A DNA stretch of 64,000 nt from NCBI GenBank assembly GCA_019115995.1, contig DXCL01000026.1, positions 62,001-126,000 on the forward strand. Direction: 5' to 3'. Shown one piece after another: positions 23,713 to 34,200 of this stretch. Numbering within the stretch: position 1 is the first letter of the stretch; every line of letters begins with the position of its first letter. Under the pieces are notes generated by a model. It was not told the DNA's origin. It worked only from the letters and a program-made list of their open reading frames with translations, and did no database searches. The position numbers were made by a program, and so were the translations under genes. This stretch comes from Candidatus Borkfalkia avistercoris (GTDB lineage: Bacteria; Bacillota; Clostridia; Christensenellales; Borkfalkiaceae).

Positions 23713-25488
23713 ATGGCTAAGGGGCTGGACAGCGAATTTCTTGCACAACTGAAAAGCAAAAACGACATCGTGGAAGTGATCGGCTCGTATGTTTCGCTGG
23801 AAAGAAAGGGCACGAATTATTGGGCGTGCTGTCCGTTCCACCACGAAAAAACGCCCTCCTTTTCCGTCAATTCGCTCGACCAGTACTACCATTGCTTCGG
23901 GTGCGGCGCCAGCGGAGACGTGATCACGTTTGTCCGAGAGATCGAATCGGTCGATTTTGTCGACGCGGTCAAAATCCTGGCGGAAAGGGTAAAAATGCCT
24001 CTGCCCGATCTGAATATCGATTCGGAGAAGACGCTCGAACAAAAGAGAAAGCGCGATCAGATCTTGAAGATCCTCAACGACTGCGCGCATTTTTATCTCA
24101 GAAACCTTAATTCGGGCAAAGCGGACGCGCACGTGCAGTACATTTTAGACAGAAAGCTGTCTTCTCCCACAGTCAGAAAGTTCGGTTTGGGCGCGTCGCT
24201 CGATTTCAAGTCTTTGCCGCAATACCTTTTGGACAAGGGGTATCGGAAAGACGATATTTTAGACAGCGGCGCCGTTACCGCCTCCGATAACGGCAGGCTG
24301 ATCGACGCGCAGGGCGGCAGGCTTATTTTTCCCATCATCAACGCCTTTGACGACGTCGTGGCGTTCGGAGGGAGGGTGCTCGAAAAGACGGATTTTGCGA
24401 AGTATAAAAACACGAAGGAAACGTCCGTTTTCAATAAGAGCAAAAATTTATACAACATCAATCTTGTAAAAAAGCAGAAAAAGGCGGAGGGGCTTCAAAA
24501 TCTCGTTATGACCGAGGGGTATATGGACACCATTTCCCTGTGGCAGGCGGGATTTCATAACGTTGTGGCGAGTATGGGCACTTCGCTTACAAAGGAGCAG
24601 GCGCGCCTTGCAAAGCGGTATGCGGACGACGTGCTCATCAGCTACGACGGCGATTTTGCCGGGCAGAAGGGCGCGATACGCGGGCTTGAAATTTTGCGCG
24701 ACGAGGGCGTGAACGTGCGCGTCGTGGCGCTTCCCGAGGGGCTTGACCCTGACGACGTCGTAAAAAAATACGGCAGCGAAGGCTATCGGAAGTGCCTTGA
24801 CGAGGCGATGCCGCTCATAGATTTCAAGCTCAGCGTTCTGGAACGCGGCAGGGATCTTTCCAAAACGGAAGACAGGCGCGAGTATATCCGCGACGCGCTC
24901 AAAGTGATCCGCGAAGCGGAGAGCGCGAGCGTGCGGGAAGACTTGTTGAAGACCCTGCGGGATAAAACGGGCGTAACGTACGAATCGTTGCGGCGCGATC
25001 TGGAAAACGAACCGCAGCTGCCCGTAAAGAGGGAGACTCCCGAGCCGGTGCGGAACGAAGACGGCGCCGACAGAAACGTAAAAGCGTGCCGCTTTATTAT
25101 AGCTTCCGTGCTTTTTAATGCAAAATATGCGCGAAATTTTGATATTTCGAGTGTCAAATTTGACAATACTGTGCATAATATCATCGCGGAATACATTATC
25201 GGACGGCAAAAACGGGGAGAAAATGTACGGGCGAGCGATCTTTTCGAAATTTTTGACGAAAACACGCCCGAGCTCTCCGCGATACTCGATCTGAGCGTGG
25301 GAGACAGTTTCGGCGGCGTCGAAGCGGAAAAATATTTCAACGACTGCGTAAAGACGCTCGCGCGCAAAAAGATAGAGGCCGAACTCAAAGAGCTCAGCGC
25401 AAAGTGCGACGCCGAGACCGAGCTTGCGGTAAAAAAGCAGTACACGCGGCGCATACTCGAACTTACGATACAGCTTAAAAATTTTTAA
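23713..25488 (+). CDS. dnaG: DNA primase
   Basis: A 591-residue primase that makes RNA primers at the fork. The CHC2 zinc finger (CCPFHHEKTPSFSVN...YYHCFGCGASGD) is at residues 40-70, followed by the primase catalytic core and TOPRIM domain with TEGYMDTISLWQAGFHNVVASMGTSLT and ISYDGDFAGQKGA (acidic metal-binding residues). The C-terminal part, which binds helicase, is diverged. Start 23713 is chosen because GGAGGAAGG (23702-23710) precedes it; a GTG at 23680 would overlap dgt. rpoD follows after 25 bases. Confidence 0.96.
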   Translation: MAKGLDSEFLAQLKSKNDIVEVIGSYVSLERKGTNYWACCPFHHEKTPSFSVNSLDQYYHCFGCGASGDVITFVREIESVDFVDAVKILAERVKMPLPDLNIDSEKTLEQKRKRDQILKILNDCAHFYLRNLNSGKADAHVQYILDRKLSSPTVRKFGLGASLDFKSLPQYLLDKGYRKDDILDSGAVTASDNGRLIDAQGGRLIFPIINAFDDVVAFGGRVLEKTDFAKYKNTKETSVFNKSKNLYNINLVKKQKKAEGLQNLVMTEGYMDTISLWQAGFHNVVASMGTSLTKEQARLAKRYADDVLISYDGDFAGQKGAIRGLEILRDEGVNVRVVALPEGLDPDDVVKKYGSEGYRKCLDEAMPLIDFKLSVLERGRDLSKTEDRREYIRDALKVIREAESASVREDLLKTLRDKTGVTYESLRRDLENEPQLPVKRETPEPVRNEDGADRNVKACRFIIASVLFNAKYARNFDISSVKFDNTVHNIIAEYIIGRQKRGENVRASDLFEIFDENTPELSAILDLSVGDSFGGVEAEKYFNDCVKTLARKKIEAELKELSAKCDAETELAVKKQYTRRILELTIQLKNF

Positions 25489-25513
25489 CATAAGCGGAGG
25501 ATAAACATTCTAA

Positions 25514-26569
25514 ATGAGCGTATCCGAACAAAAACTTAACGAAATACTCAAACAGATCATCGCCGAATACCGGCAGAAGGGCAGCATTTCCACAAACTCC
25601 CTCTGCGATATTCTCGAAAAGATCGATACGAATCCCGATCAGATCGATTACATCTATAAATCCATCGGCGAGGCGGGCATTCAGATCGTGGACGAAGACG
25701 AGCGAGACAGAGAGCTCTTCGAACAGGCGCTGCGCGATATCGGGCTCGACGATCCCGTCAAGATGTATTTGAAGGATATCGGCAAGGTGCCGCTCCTCTC
25801 CGCCGACGAGGAGATCGTCCTTGCCCAGCGCATGCAGGAGGGAGACGAAGCGGCGAAAAAGCGCCTTTCCGAGGCGAATCTGAGGCTCGTCGTTTCCATC
25901 GCAAAGCGCTACGTGGGCAGGGGCATGCTCTTTCTCGACCTCATTCAGGAAGGCAACCTCGGGCTGATGAAGGCGGTCGAAAAGTTTGATTATCAGAAAG
26001 GTTTTAAATTTTCGACATACGCCACATGGTGGATCCGTCAGGCGATCACGCGCGCCATTGCAGACCAGGCGCGCACCATTCGCATTCCCGTGCACATGGT
26101 GGAAACGATCAACCGCCTCACGCGCGCATCGCGCGTACTTTTGCAGCAGCTCGGGCGCGAGCCTACGCCTGCGGAGATCGCCGTCGAACTGAACATGCCG
26201 GAGGATCGCGTCCGCGAGATCCAGAAGATCGCGCAGGATCCCGTTTCGTTGGAAACGCCGATCGGCGAGGAGGAGGATTCTCATCTCGGCGATTTCATCG
26301 AAGACGACAGGGCCACGACGCCGAGCGATTCCGTGGCGTTTACCATGCTCAAAGAACAGCTTTTGGGCGTATTAGACACGCTTACCCCGCGCGAGGAGAA
26401 GGTGCTGCGGCTCAGATACGGCATCGACGACGGCAAGCCCCGTACCCTCGAAGAGGTAGGCAAGGAATTTAACGTTACGAGGGAACGTATCCGCCAGATC
26501 GAAGCCAAAGCGCTCAGAAAGCTCCGGCACCCGAGCCGCAGCAAAAAGCTGAAAGACTTTCTCGACTGA
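25514..26569 (+). CDS. rpoD: RNA polymerase primary sigma factor (SigA/RpoD)
   Basis: A 351-residue housekeeping sigma factor. A shortened N-terminal region 1.1 is followed by region 1.2 ([22 protein letters not shown]), region 2 ([75 protein letters not shown]), region 3 and region 4 ([54 protein letters not shown]). The GGAGG at 25496-25500 lies 13 bases before the ATG, a rather long spacing. The many TTGACA/TATAAT promoters in the window fit this factor. Confidence 0.97.
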   Translation: MSVSEQKLNEILKQIIAEYRQKGSISTNSLCDILEKIDTNPDQIDYIYKSIGEAGIQIVDEDERDRELFEQALRDIGLDDPVKMYLKDIGKVPLLSADEEIVLAQRMQEGDEAAKKRLSEANLRLVVSIAKRYVGRGMLFLDLIQEGNLGLMKAVEKFDYQKGFKFSTYATWWIRQAITRAIADQARTIRIPVHMVETINRLTRASRVLLQQLGREPTPAEIAVELNMPEDRVREIQKIAQDPVSLETPIGEEEDSHLGDFIEDDRATTPSDSVAFTMLKEQLLGVLDTLTPREEKVLRLRYGIDDGKPRTLEEVGKEFNVTRERIRQIEAKALRKLRHPSRSKKLKDFLD

Positions 26570-27234
26570 TGAAGCTTACAAAGCGGCTTGCCGTGCTGTG
26601 CGGCGAGCTTGAAAAATGCGGTACGTTTGCAGACGTCGGCTGCGATCACGGCTATTGTACGCTGTATATGCTGGAAAATAATTTGTGCGAACGCGCGCAG
26701 TTTTCCGACATCAGCGCAAAGAGCCTGAAAAAAGCGGAAGAATTGCTTTTTCCGTACATAAAAGCGGGAAGGGCGGAGCCCATCGTCTGTGCGGGGCTCG
26801 AAAAGATAACGCCCGATGCGGAGCTCGTGATGATCGCGGGCATGGGCGGAGAAGAGATCGTCAGGATCCTGCTTGACGGTTTTCGGCCGCCGAAGCTGCT
26901 CTTGCAGCCGATGAAGAATGCGGAAAAGGTGCGCGTCTGCCTGTTGAAAAACGGATACGAAATTTTGCGCGACTATACTTTTTTTGCGGACGGAAAGTTT
27001 TACGATCTCATCAAGGCAAAAAGAGGCGGCGCGCCGCAGCGCTACACGGAGGACATGCTCCTGTTCGGAAGAGACAATCTGCTTTCGCCGCGTTCCGATT
27101 TTATCAAAAAATTGGAGAGGGACATTTCCGACAATCGCGCCTGGCTTGTAAGCGCAAAGAGCGGGCGGGAAGCGGTGCTGGCGCGCCTCGCGAAGTTGGA
27201 GGAGATTTACGATGAAACTTGCAGACGTTTATAA
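26569..27234 (+). CDS. trmK: tRNA (adenine22-N1)-methyltransferase
   Basis: A 221-residue SAM-dependent enzyme that methylates A22 in the D-loop of some tRNAs. The SAM site is TFADVGCDHGYCTLYML, with FSDISAKSLKKAEEL and ELVMIAGMGGEEIVRIL following, then QPMKNAEKVRVCLLKNGYEILRDYTF. The end is a coiled helical domain. Its ATG overlaps the rpoD stop and it overlaps the next gene by 23 bases, the same order (dnaG-sigA-trmK-nif3) as in Bacillus. Confidence 0.93.
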   Translation: MKLTKRLAVLCGELEKCGTFADVGCDHGYCTLYMLENNLCERAQFSDISAKSLKKAEELLFPYIKAGRAEPIVCAGLEKITPDAELVMIAGMGGEEIVRILLDGFRPPKLLLQPMKNAEKVRVCLLKNGYEILRDYTFFADGKFYDLIKAKRGGAPQRYTEDMLLFGRDNLLSPRSDFIKKLERDISDNRAWLVSAKSGREAVLARLAKLEEIYDETCRRL

Positions 27235-27994
27235 GGTGATAGACGCCGCGTATCCGAAGCGGCTGAGCGACGAATATGTCAAAAATTTCGGCGCTTACGA
27301 CAACAGCGGCATGCTCTTGGATACGGGAGACGACATCGCGGGGGCGGTCTTTTCGCTCGATCTTTCTCAGGGCGCGATAAGCCATGCAAGGGAAACGGGC
27401 GCCAACCTCATCGTGACCCATCACCCGGCTATATTCCGTGCCGTATCCGATTTTCGCGTACAAGACGTTTTGGGCGCCAGGCTGGTTGCCTGTATGCGCG
27501 GCGGCATCGGCGTCATATCCATGCATTTGAATTTTGATTTTGCCCCGAAAGGCGTCGACTATTATCTCGCGGAAGGGATAGGCTGCAAAGGCTCCGCTTT
27601 GACCTTTGAAAATATCGAAGGCGGAGGCTACGGGCGGGCATACGATGTGCCTCGCCGTACCTTTTCCGCTTTTTGCGGACATATCGAAAAGGAATTCAAT
27701 ACGAAGCGGTTGCTTTGCTACGGGGAAGACGCGGAGATCGCGCGCGCGGCGTCCTTTTGCGGCGCGGGCGTAGACGGCGGAGCGATCCGCTTTGCAAAGG
27801 AGAACGGCGCGGACGTGATAATTTCGTCCGACGTGAAGCACAACTATATTTGCGATATTCTCGAATCGGGCATGCGCCTCGTCGTTTTGACGCACTATGC
27901 GAGCGAGAATTACGGATTCAAGAAAATTTATCAGGATCTGAGAGGAAAACTGAACGTTCCTTCGTATTTTTATGAAGACGAGTTTATGCTCTGA
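27212..27994 (+). CDS. Nif3-like dinuclear metal centre protein
   Basis: A 260-residue cytoplasmic protein of the NIF3/YqfO family. The metal-binding stretches are LIVTHHPAIFR near the middle and, at the C-terminal side, NGADVIISSDVKHNYICDILESGMRLVVLTHYASE. The inserted PII-like domain of longer YqfO proteins is absent, so this is the short form. Members bind two metals and are suggested to act in GTP cyclohydrolase I-type or other hydrolase chemistry, without firm proof. It overlaps trmK by 23 bases. Confidence 0.88.
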   Translation: MKLADVYKVIDAAYPKRLSDEYVKNFGAYDNSGMLLDTGDDIAGAVFSLDLSQGAISHARETGANLIVTHHPAIFRAVSDFRVQDVLGARLVACMRGGIGVISMHLNFDFAPKGVDYYLAEGIGCKGSALTFENIEGGGYGRAYDVPRRTFSAFCGHIEKEFNTKRLLCYGEDAEIARAASFCGAGVDGGAIRFAKENGADVIISSDVKHNYICDILESGMRLVVLTHYASENYGFKKIYQDLRGKLNVPSYFYEDEFML

Positions 27995-28011
27995 TCTTAG
28001 GGAGGTATAAA

Positions 28012-28713
28012 ATGATAGACGAATTGCTGCAATACCAGGAAGCGGACGGCAAACTCCGCGCGATCGAACAGGAGATCGCGTCTACCGAAGAGCGCAAAAA
28101 ATACATGACGGCGCGGAAGTTTTTGGAAAAGGCGCCCGAAAAGCTGGAAGCTTTGGACGCGCGCGCTTCCGAGTTCAAGATCATGTTCGAGCGTTTGGAA
28201 AAGAAATATGCCGAGATCGCCGATACGATCAAAGATTACGAAAATCTCGACGAGATGATCGACGAACAGGGCGGAGAGATCGCGTTTTATAAAAAGAACG
28301 CGGCGGCGATCTCAGAGAATCTCAAAAATTTGAAGGCAGAGATCAACAAGCTGGTGGCGCAGATCGAAAAGACCTCGGCAGAATATGCCGCTGCCAAAAA
28401 GCAGACCATTGCGATGCAGCGCCAGTATAAGGAATACAAGGAGAAATACGCGGCGGTCAAGGAAGCGCGCGCCGCAGAAATTTCGGCGGCGGAGGAAGAG
28501 CTCGCCAAGCTCGCAAAAGAGGTTCCCGCCGAAACGCTCACAAAATATAAGGCAAAGCGCAAGGAAAAGGTTTTTCCCGTCGTTGTGGAGGTAACAGGCA
28601 ACCGCTGTCCGCAGTGCGGCATGGAGCTGTCTATCGCGGAAATTTCCAAACTGACGGACGGGAATTTCATAGAATGCGACAGCTGCCGCCGCATTCTGTT
28701 CAAGAGAAAATGA
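28012..28713 (+). CDS. Coiled-coil protein with C-terminal C4 zinc ribbon
   Basis: A 233-residue protein: residues 1-175 form a long helical coiled coil rich in E, K and A, ending in a zinc ribbon CPQCGMELSIAEISKLTDGNFIECDSCRRILF with four Cys (two CxxC pairs). This matches the family of zinc-ribbon proteins found after nif3 in many bacteria, whose function is poorly known and which may be nucleic-acid or ribosome associated. A strong GGGAGG site precedes the start. Confidence 0.85.
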   Translation: MIDELLQYQEADGKLRAIEQEIASTEERKKYMTARKFLEKAPEKLEALDARASEFKIMFERLEKKYAEIADTIKDYENLDEMIDEQGGEIAFYKKNAAAISENLKNLKAEINKLVAQIEKTSAEYAAAKKQTIAMQRQYKEYKEKYAAVKEARAAEISAAEEELAKLAKEVPAETLTKYKAKRKEKVFPVVVEVTGNRCPQCGMELSIAEISKLTDGNFIECDSCRRILFKRK

Positions 28714-28720
28714 TCGGCAC

Positions 28721-28759
28721 AAAAAGGCGCGCCCGCAGTTTCGGCGGGCGCGCCTTTTT
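28721..28759 (+). terminator. Strong intrinsic terminator of the dgt-dnaG-rpoD run
   Basis: AAAAAGGCGCGCCCGC (28721-28736) pairs perfectly with GCGGGCGCGCCTTTTT (28744-28759), a 16-pair stem with T-run. It ends eight bases after the zinc-ribbon gene. Confidence 0.93.
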
Positions 28760-28776
28760 CGTAAAAGAGGGAAAAA

Positions 28777-31167
28777 ATGAACGAACGGGTGCAGGAAATA
28801 CTCAAAGGATTGTCAAACGAGCAGAAGGCGCGCCTGCTGTACGGAAAGGATTTTTGGTACATAGACGGCAAAGCTCTCGGGAAGATCATGCTGACCGACG
28901 GCCCCGCCGGGCTTCGGAAACAGCAGGGCAAAGCGGATATGGCGGGCATAAACGAGAGTTTGCCCGCAACGGCGTATCCCGCGGGCTGCGCCGCGGCTTG
29001 CTCATGGGACGTTTCTCTCATGCTTAGGCTCGGCGAAGCGCTGGGCAGGGAATGCAAAAAAGAGGGCGTCGCCGTGTTGCTCGGGCCGGCAGTCAATCAC
29101 AAGCGAGACCCTCTGTGCGGTCGCAATTTCGAATATTTTTCGGAAGATCCGCTCCTTTCGGGCAAGCTCGGGGCGGCATATGTAAAGGGGTTGCAGGGCG
29201 TCGGCGTGGGCGCTTGCGTCAAACATTTCGCATGCAATTCACGGGAAAACGGACGAATGCTCTCGGACAGCCTCGTCGACGAAAGAGCGCTGCGCGAGAT
29301 CTATCTCAGGCAATTCGAGATCATCGTAAAAGAAGCCCGCCCGTGGGCGGTCATGACGGCCTATAACAAGCTGAACGGCACCTATTGCTCGCAGAACGGG
29401 CGGCTGATGACGGAGATCGCCCGCGGCGAATGGGGCTTTGACGGTCTGTTTTTGAGCGACTGGGGCGCGATGCGCGATCAGGCGGAATCGTACGAGGCTG
29501 GGCTGGATGTGGAAATGCCCGGCATTTGCGGCGGGGAAGAGGAGATCCTCGCGGCGCTGCGAGAGGGCGGAATGACGGAAGAGACGCTGAACGCTCGCGC
29601 GGGCAAGGTCATAGAGCTCTTGTTGAAGGCAAGAGAAGGCGAGAAGATAAATGCGCCTTTTAATAGGGAAGAAAGCCTTTCTCTCGCACAGGAAATAGCC
29701 GAAGCTTCCGCCGTATTGCTGAAAAACGAGGGCGTTCTGCCTTACGACAGGGAGAACAAAGAGAAGATCGCCGTGATCGGCGCCTTTGCGGAAAGGCCGT
29801 ATTATCAGGGCGGAGGCAGCGGACATGTGATCCCCGCGGAGGAAGTATCTTTTTTGACGGCTCTCAAAGAGCGCGGCGTTCGGTACGACTATGCGCCGGG
29901 ATTTACGCAAGACGGGCGCGGCGCAGACGAAAAACTGATCGCGGAAGCGGTCGCCGTGGCGAGCGTATGGGAGCGCGCCGTGATTTTTGCGGGATCGTAT
30001 GAGGGGACGGAGAGCGAAGGATATGACAGAACGTCTCTTGACCTTCCGCCCGAGCAGACGGAGCTCATAGAGCGGGTTGCGGCAGTCAATCAAAACGTCG
30101 TGGTCGTATTGACTTGCGGCGCGCCCGTCTCGATGCCGTGGCTGAAAAGCGTTAAAGGGGTTCTGCTGACCTATTTTTCCGGTTGCATGGGCGGCAGGGC
30201 GTGCGCGGCTTTGCTGTTCGGAGACAGGAATCCGAGCGGTAAGCTCGCGGAAACATTCCCGCTCTGTTATGAAGACGTACCGAGCGCGTTCGACTTTGGC
30301 AAAAACGAGGAGTACGCGGAATACAGGGAGAGCATTTATACAGGTTATCGCTGGTACGACGCCGCCGAAAAAGAAGTTCTCTTTCCTTTCGGCTTCGGGC
30401 TGTCGTATACGAGTTTTGAATACGGCAAAATAGAGCTTTCCTCGAACCGTTATCGCGGAGAGGGCGTTTTGACGGTGCGCGTTCCCGTAAAAAATACGGG
30501 TAACTGCGCGGGTGCTGAGATCGTACAGATCTACGTCGGGCAGAGAGCGCCGAAGATATGCAGACCGATCAGGGAACTGCGCGCTTTTGAGAAGGTCTGT
30601 TTGCAGGCAGGCGAGGAAAAGACCGTTACTTTCACGCTCGGCAAGGAAGCGTTTGCGCATTACAGCTCGCAGCGGCGGGAATGGTGTATAGAAGACGGAG
30701 AATATACGATTTATGCGGCGTCTTCTTCTCGCGATGTGCGCGCTGAAGCGATCGTCTTCGCCGACGGCGGAGACGATGCCGAAACGATGTCTGCGCCCGC
30801 ATGTCCTGCGCCGGGCAGCGGTTTTTCGAGGGAGCGATTCCTCGCGCTTTCGGGCGTAAAGATACCCGAGCCGCGGCAAATTCTGCCGATCACGCTGCAT
30901 TCACCGCTTGAAGATCTGCAAAAGAGCAGGGGCGGCAGGCTGCTGTATAAGCTCATCGTAAAATTTGCGGGAGCGGGAAAAGATCGGCATACTGCCAATA
31001 TGCAGAGAAAGGTGATCGCACAGATGCCCGTTTTGGGGCTTACGATGGGGATCCGCTTATCCCGCAAGGGTGCGGAGGGCTTCGTGCAGATCGCAAACGG
31101 GCACAGATTCAAAGGCATAAAAACCATTCTGCGCGATCTGAAAAAGCACCGCAAAAAGAAAAAATAG
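28777..31167 (+). CDS. Glycoside hydrolase family 3 protein (beta-glucosidase-like)
   Basis: A 796-residue enzyme releasing terminal beta-linked sugars. Domain 1 is a TIM barrel with ACVKHFACNSREN, VMTAYNKLNGTYCSQNGRLM and the nucleophile Asp in GLFLSDWGAM. Domain 2 (KIAVIGAFAERPYYQGGGSGHV) is the alpha/beta sandwich that provides the acid/base region, and a fibronectin-III-like domain (LTVRVPVKNTGNCAGAEIVQIYVG...REL.AFEKVCLQAGEEKTVTFTL) follows. About 130 extra C-terminal residues, ending KKHRKKKK, have no match I recognise. No signal peptide is seen, so it is likely cytoplasmic, acting on imported oligosaccharides. GAGGG lies before the ATG. Confidence 0.92.
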   Translation: MNERVQEILKGLSNEQKARLLYGKDFWYIDGKALGKIMLTDGPAGLRKQQGKADMAGINESLPATAYPAGCAAACSWDVSLMLRLGEALGRECKKEGVAVLLGPAVNHKRDPLCGRNFEYFSEDPLLSGKLGAAYVKGLQGVGVGACVKHFACNSRENGRMLSDSLVDERALREIYLRQFEIIVKEARPWAVMTAYNKLNGTYCSQNGRLMTEIARGEWGFDGLFLSDWGAMRDQAESYEAGLDVEMPGICGGEEEILAALREGGMTEETLNARAGKVIELLLKAREGEKINAPFNREESLSLAQEIAEASAVLLKNEGVLPYDRENKEKIAVIGAFAERPYYQGGGSGHVIPAEEVSFLTALKERGVRYDYAPGFTQDGRGADEKLIAEAVAVASVWERAVIFAGSYEGTESEGYDRTSLDLPPEQTELIERVAAVNQNVVVVLTCGAPVSMPWLKSVKGVLLTYFSGCMGGRACAALLFGDRNPSGKLAETFPLCYEDVPSAFDFGKNEEYAEYRESIYTGYRWYDAAEKEVLFPFGFGLSYTSFEYGKIELSSNRYRGEGVLTVRVPVKNTGNCAGAEIVQIYVGQRAPKICRPIRELRAFEKVCLQAGEEKTVTFTLGKEAFAHYSSQRREWCIEDGEYTIYAASSSRDVRAEAIVFADGGDDAETMSAPACPAPGSGFSRERFLALSGVKIPEPRQILPITLHSPLEDLQKSRGGRLLYKLIVKFAGAGKDRHTANMQRKVIAQMPVLGLTMGIRLSRKGAEGFVQIANGHRFKGIKTILRDLKKHRKKKK

Positions 31168-31240
31168 CTTGATGCCTGCAATGTATCCCGAAGTTAGGGC
31201 GCAAAATATGACGTGTAAAAAAATGAACGGATTTTCAAGT

Positions 31241-31284
31241 AAAAAGAGCCCCGCAAGCATGTGCTTGCGGGGCTCGCGTTTTTG
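31241..31284. terminator. Bidirectional terminator between the GH3 gene and the lipoprotein gene
   Basis: GAGCCCCGCAAGCA (31246-31259) pairs perfectly with TGCTTGCGGGGCTC (31262-31275). It is flanked by AAAAA (31241-31245) on the left and TTTTT (31279-31283) on the right, so it has a U-tract in each direction and serves both convergent genes. Confidence 0.9.
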
Positions 31285-31299
31285 CTTTATTGCGCCCGA

Positions 31300-34200
31300 T
31301 TATTTATCGTCGCCGTTGTTCTGATCGTCCGCTTCGTCTGCATAAGGATCCGTATCATCGGTTTCCTTTTCGTCGGTTGCGGTGTCGTCCTCGACGCGGT
31401 AGATGTCTTCTTCGTCTATCTCGTCTTCGTCGGGGAGCACGTCGGGAACGCTCTCGTCTCTCTCGTCCTCCGCCTCTTCGGAAAGTTTCAGTTTTCTGAT
31501 ATAGCGGGTGCGCCTTGCGTCATACTGCGGCGTGGTACGCACTTTATTCCGGCGGATATTGCCGAGCAGCTTCTTCACGAGCATGGAGATCAACGTGACG
31601 AAGAGTGCCGCCGCGAGAATGATAGAGGGGATCAGCAGCCACAGGTTCGTGTTGCTTCCGCCGCCCGTCGTGTCGTCCGTCGTGCTGTCGTCGGTAGAGC
31701 CGTCGCTCGTCGCAACATCGATCTCGCTCGCGCCGTAATTGACGAAAGTATTGTACTCGATGTAGCCGTTGTCGCTTCCGTTATAACGCAGGTAAGCGAC
31801 CGTATCCGAATAGGAGGAAGGATCGTAGTCTGCGTAAGGGTCGCTGTCTCTCGTGTCAAGATCGTTGTTCTCGTCGTACGGCGTATAATTCTTGTCGTCG
31901 AAGAGGGAGAAGTTATAATAGATGAGGGAAGCGCCGTTTGCGTTTTCAGAGATAAACGCGTTCGGATTTTCTCTGTAAGCTTTCAAGATCTCATCGGTCG
32001 TGGCATAGCGCGTGTCGTTGAACTTGCTGTCCATACCCAGCGCTTCCAGACTGTCGGAGAGCATATCGTTGAAATTGGTCTCGTCCAATGTCGTGTAGCT
32101 TACGCTGTCAAAGATCACATAGCTTTCCGCAGCCATTTTTACGCTGTTGTCGCGGGAGCCGTTCCAGACTTCGAGACGATAATTTTTCGCTTCGCTGCCG
32201 TTTGCGATAAAGAAATTTACGTAAACCCACTGATCTGCGGAAACGTCGCTGCCGTGCACGACCTGTACGAGGTCTTTGCTCGTTTCGCTCTGCAACGTTG
32301 CGGCTACGAGTCTGTTTTCGTCTACGCCAGCTTTCGTGAAATCTCTTACCGCAACGCTGTATGCGTCGGTATCCTCGTTGTGATATCTGTAATATTCGCC
32401 GTCGTGCAGATAGTAGACGATAGTGCCGTCGGAATCGGTCAGATTGCCGTCTTCGTCTTCGTCATAATTAGCGAGGTTGGCGTAATAGAAGTCGCCGCTG
32501 TGCGTTGCGGAAGTCGACCAAAGACCATTGCTCTGCTTATAGAAGAGGGTATCCGTGTCTTCGTCGAAATCATCTTCGTCGGGATCCTTGGTAACGACGT
32601 TGCCGTCGCTGTCATATCTGTAAGAGATGCCGCTCGTATATTTCAGAGGGTCGACGTATTTGGTCTCGGCGTCTGCATTTTCGGTCGTATCGATAAGATA
32701 GATATACGCCGTGGCGTTGGCACTCAGCTTAACGCGCAGATTGACCTGCGTGTAAGCGGTCGTGCTGATGCTCGTTTCTGCGCCGATAAAGCCGTAAGAG
32801 GTGGTCTCCTCACCCGGATTTACGATGAGCAGGGGCTGGGTCGAGTTGGAACCGATAACGGTATCCCACCATGTCTGTGCCGTAAGGGTAAGATTCTGTA
32901 TCGCCTGCGTGTAGCTGGTAACGACCGTTTGCAGCCATTCGGGAGCAGGGGCGGTGTCCGTTCCCCAGTAATTTTCGGCGTATTCCTTATTGATAAGGCC
33001 CGCGTTGCCGTATTGGTTGACGCCGCTCGTAAGTTCGGTGCCGCCGACATATTTGGAGTTGCCGTATACGCCGTCATAAGTGCGCAGATCGGCAAACCCG
33101 CTTTCGATCGCCGCGGAACCTTCCGTGCTGTCGGTATAGGCGGGATCGTCGAATCCCGTGCCCGAATTGGTTTCGGCAGGGCTGCCCGTCAAAGACGCCT
33201 GTACCGCGTAAGTGCCGGTGGAAGCGAGGCTCGCTTCTTCGTCGGAAAGATAGGTGTATTCGAATCCGGTGAAAGCCGCATAGCCGCTTACATAAGAGGA
33301 GATAGTCGTATCGACGATGTCCGTCGGGCCGAAGTTGAATTTCAGGGTAAAGGTGAGATCGTCTTTCGTATCGTTGGAAACGTAGAAGTAACACTGCTGC
33401 CAACCGTCAAAGATGTCTTCGTCCGTGCCGTTATCGTCTTTGAGATCGACCGCCGTGAGGGTCGTCGTGTCGACCGCACCGATCGCGGTTTCCGTTTCGT
33501 AGTCGATAAGCGTTACCGTTGCGCCCGTGCCGCCGTCGAGGGAAGACGTTTTGACCCAGAAGCGGATCATCAGCGTTTCTTCGGGGGATACGGTGAACAG
33601 ATCCGCAACGGAGGTGTTGCTGCTGCTGATTTCGGTCGAATAGGGGGCGCCGGCTCCGCTGTAAAGCATGAGTATCTGCGCGTTTTCTCCGAACAGCCCT
33701 GTAAAGGTTTCCGCATTGAAGTCTTCCGTTACGGAATTTGCATAGCCGTTGGCAGCGGTGATTTGATCGACGGTTTTGATCCCCGAGCGGCCGGCGTCGT
33801 TTGCGTCGCGAAGCAGATCCGCATTGGAAAGATAATTATCGAGCGTATATTTGTTGCCGTTTCTGATCGTGCTCGTCTCTTCGATGGTCACATTGTTCAA
33901 TGTGAAAGAAGAAGGAGCCGTTTTGAATACGTCGAGATCGAGCGCAAACGTTCTCAGCGAGAGGTTTGCGTCGGAAACGGAATCGACCTTCATTGCGTCG
34001 GAGGAATAGATATCAAGTTCGTATTCGCTGATATTCGTTTCTGCCGCGACCGCCGTTTCGTATTCGGCGGCAGTCATGACTTCATATTCGAGATCGTCGA
34101 AGAAGGCGTAGCCCTGCACGTATTCGAAATTGTTGTCGTCAACGGCGTTGGTTCTGCCGAGCCCGAGATAAACGGTAAAGCTCGTGGAAGCGTAAGAAGA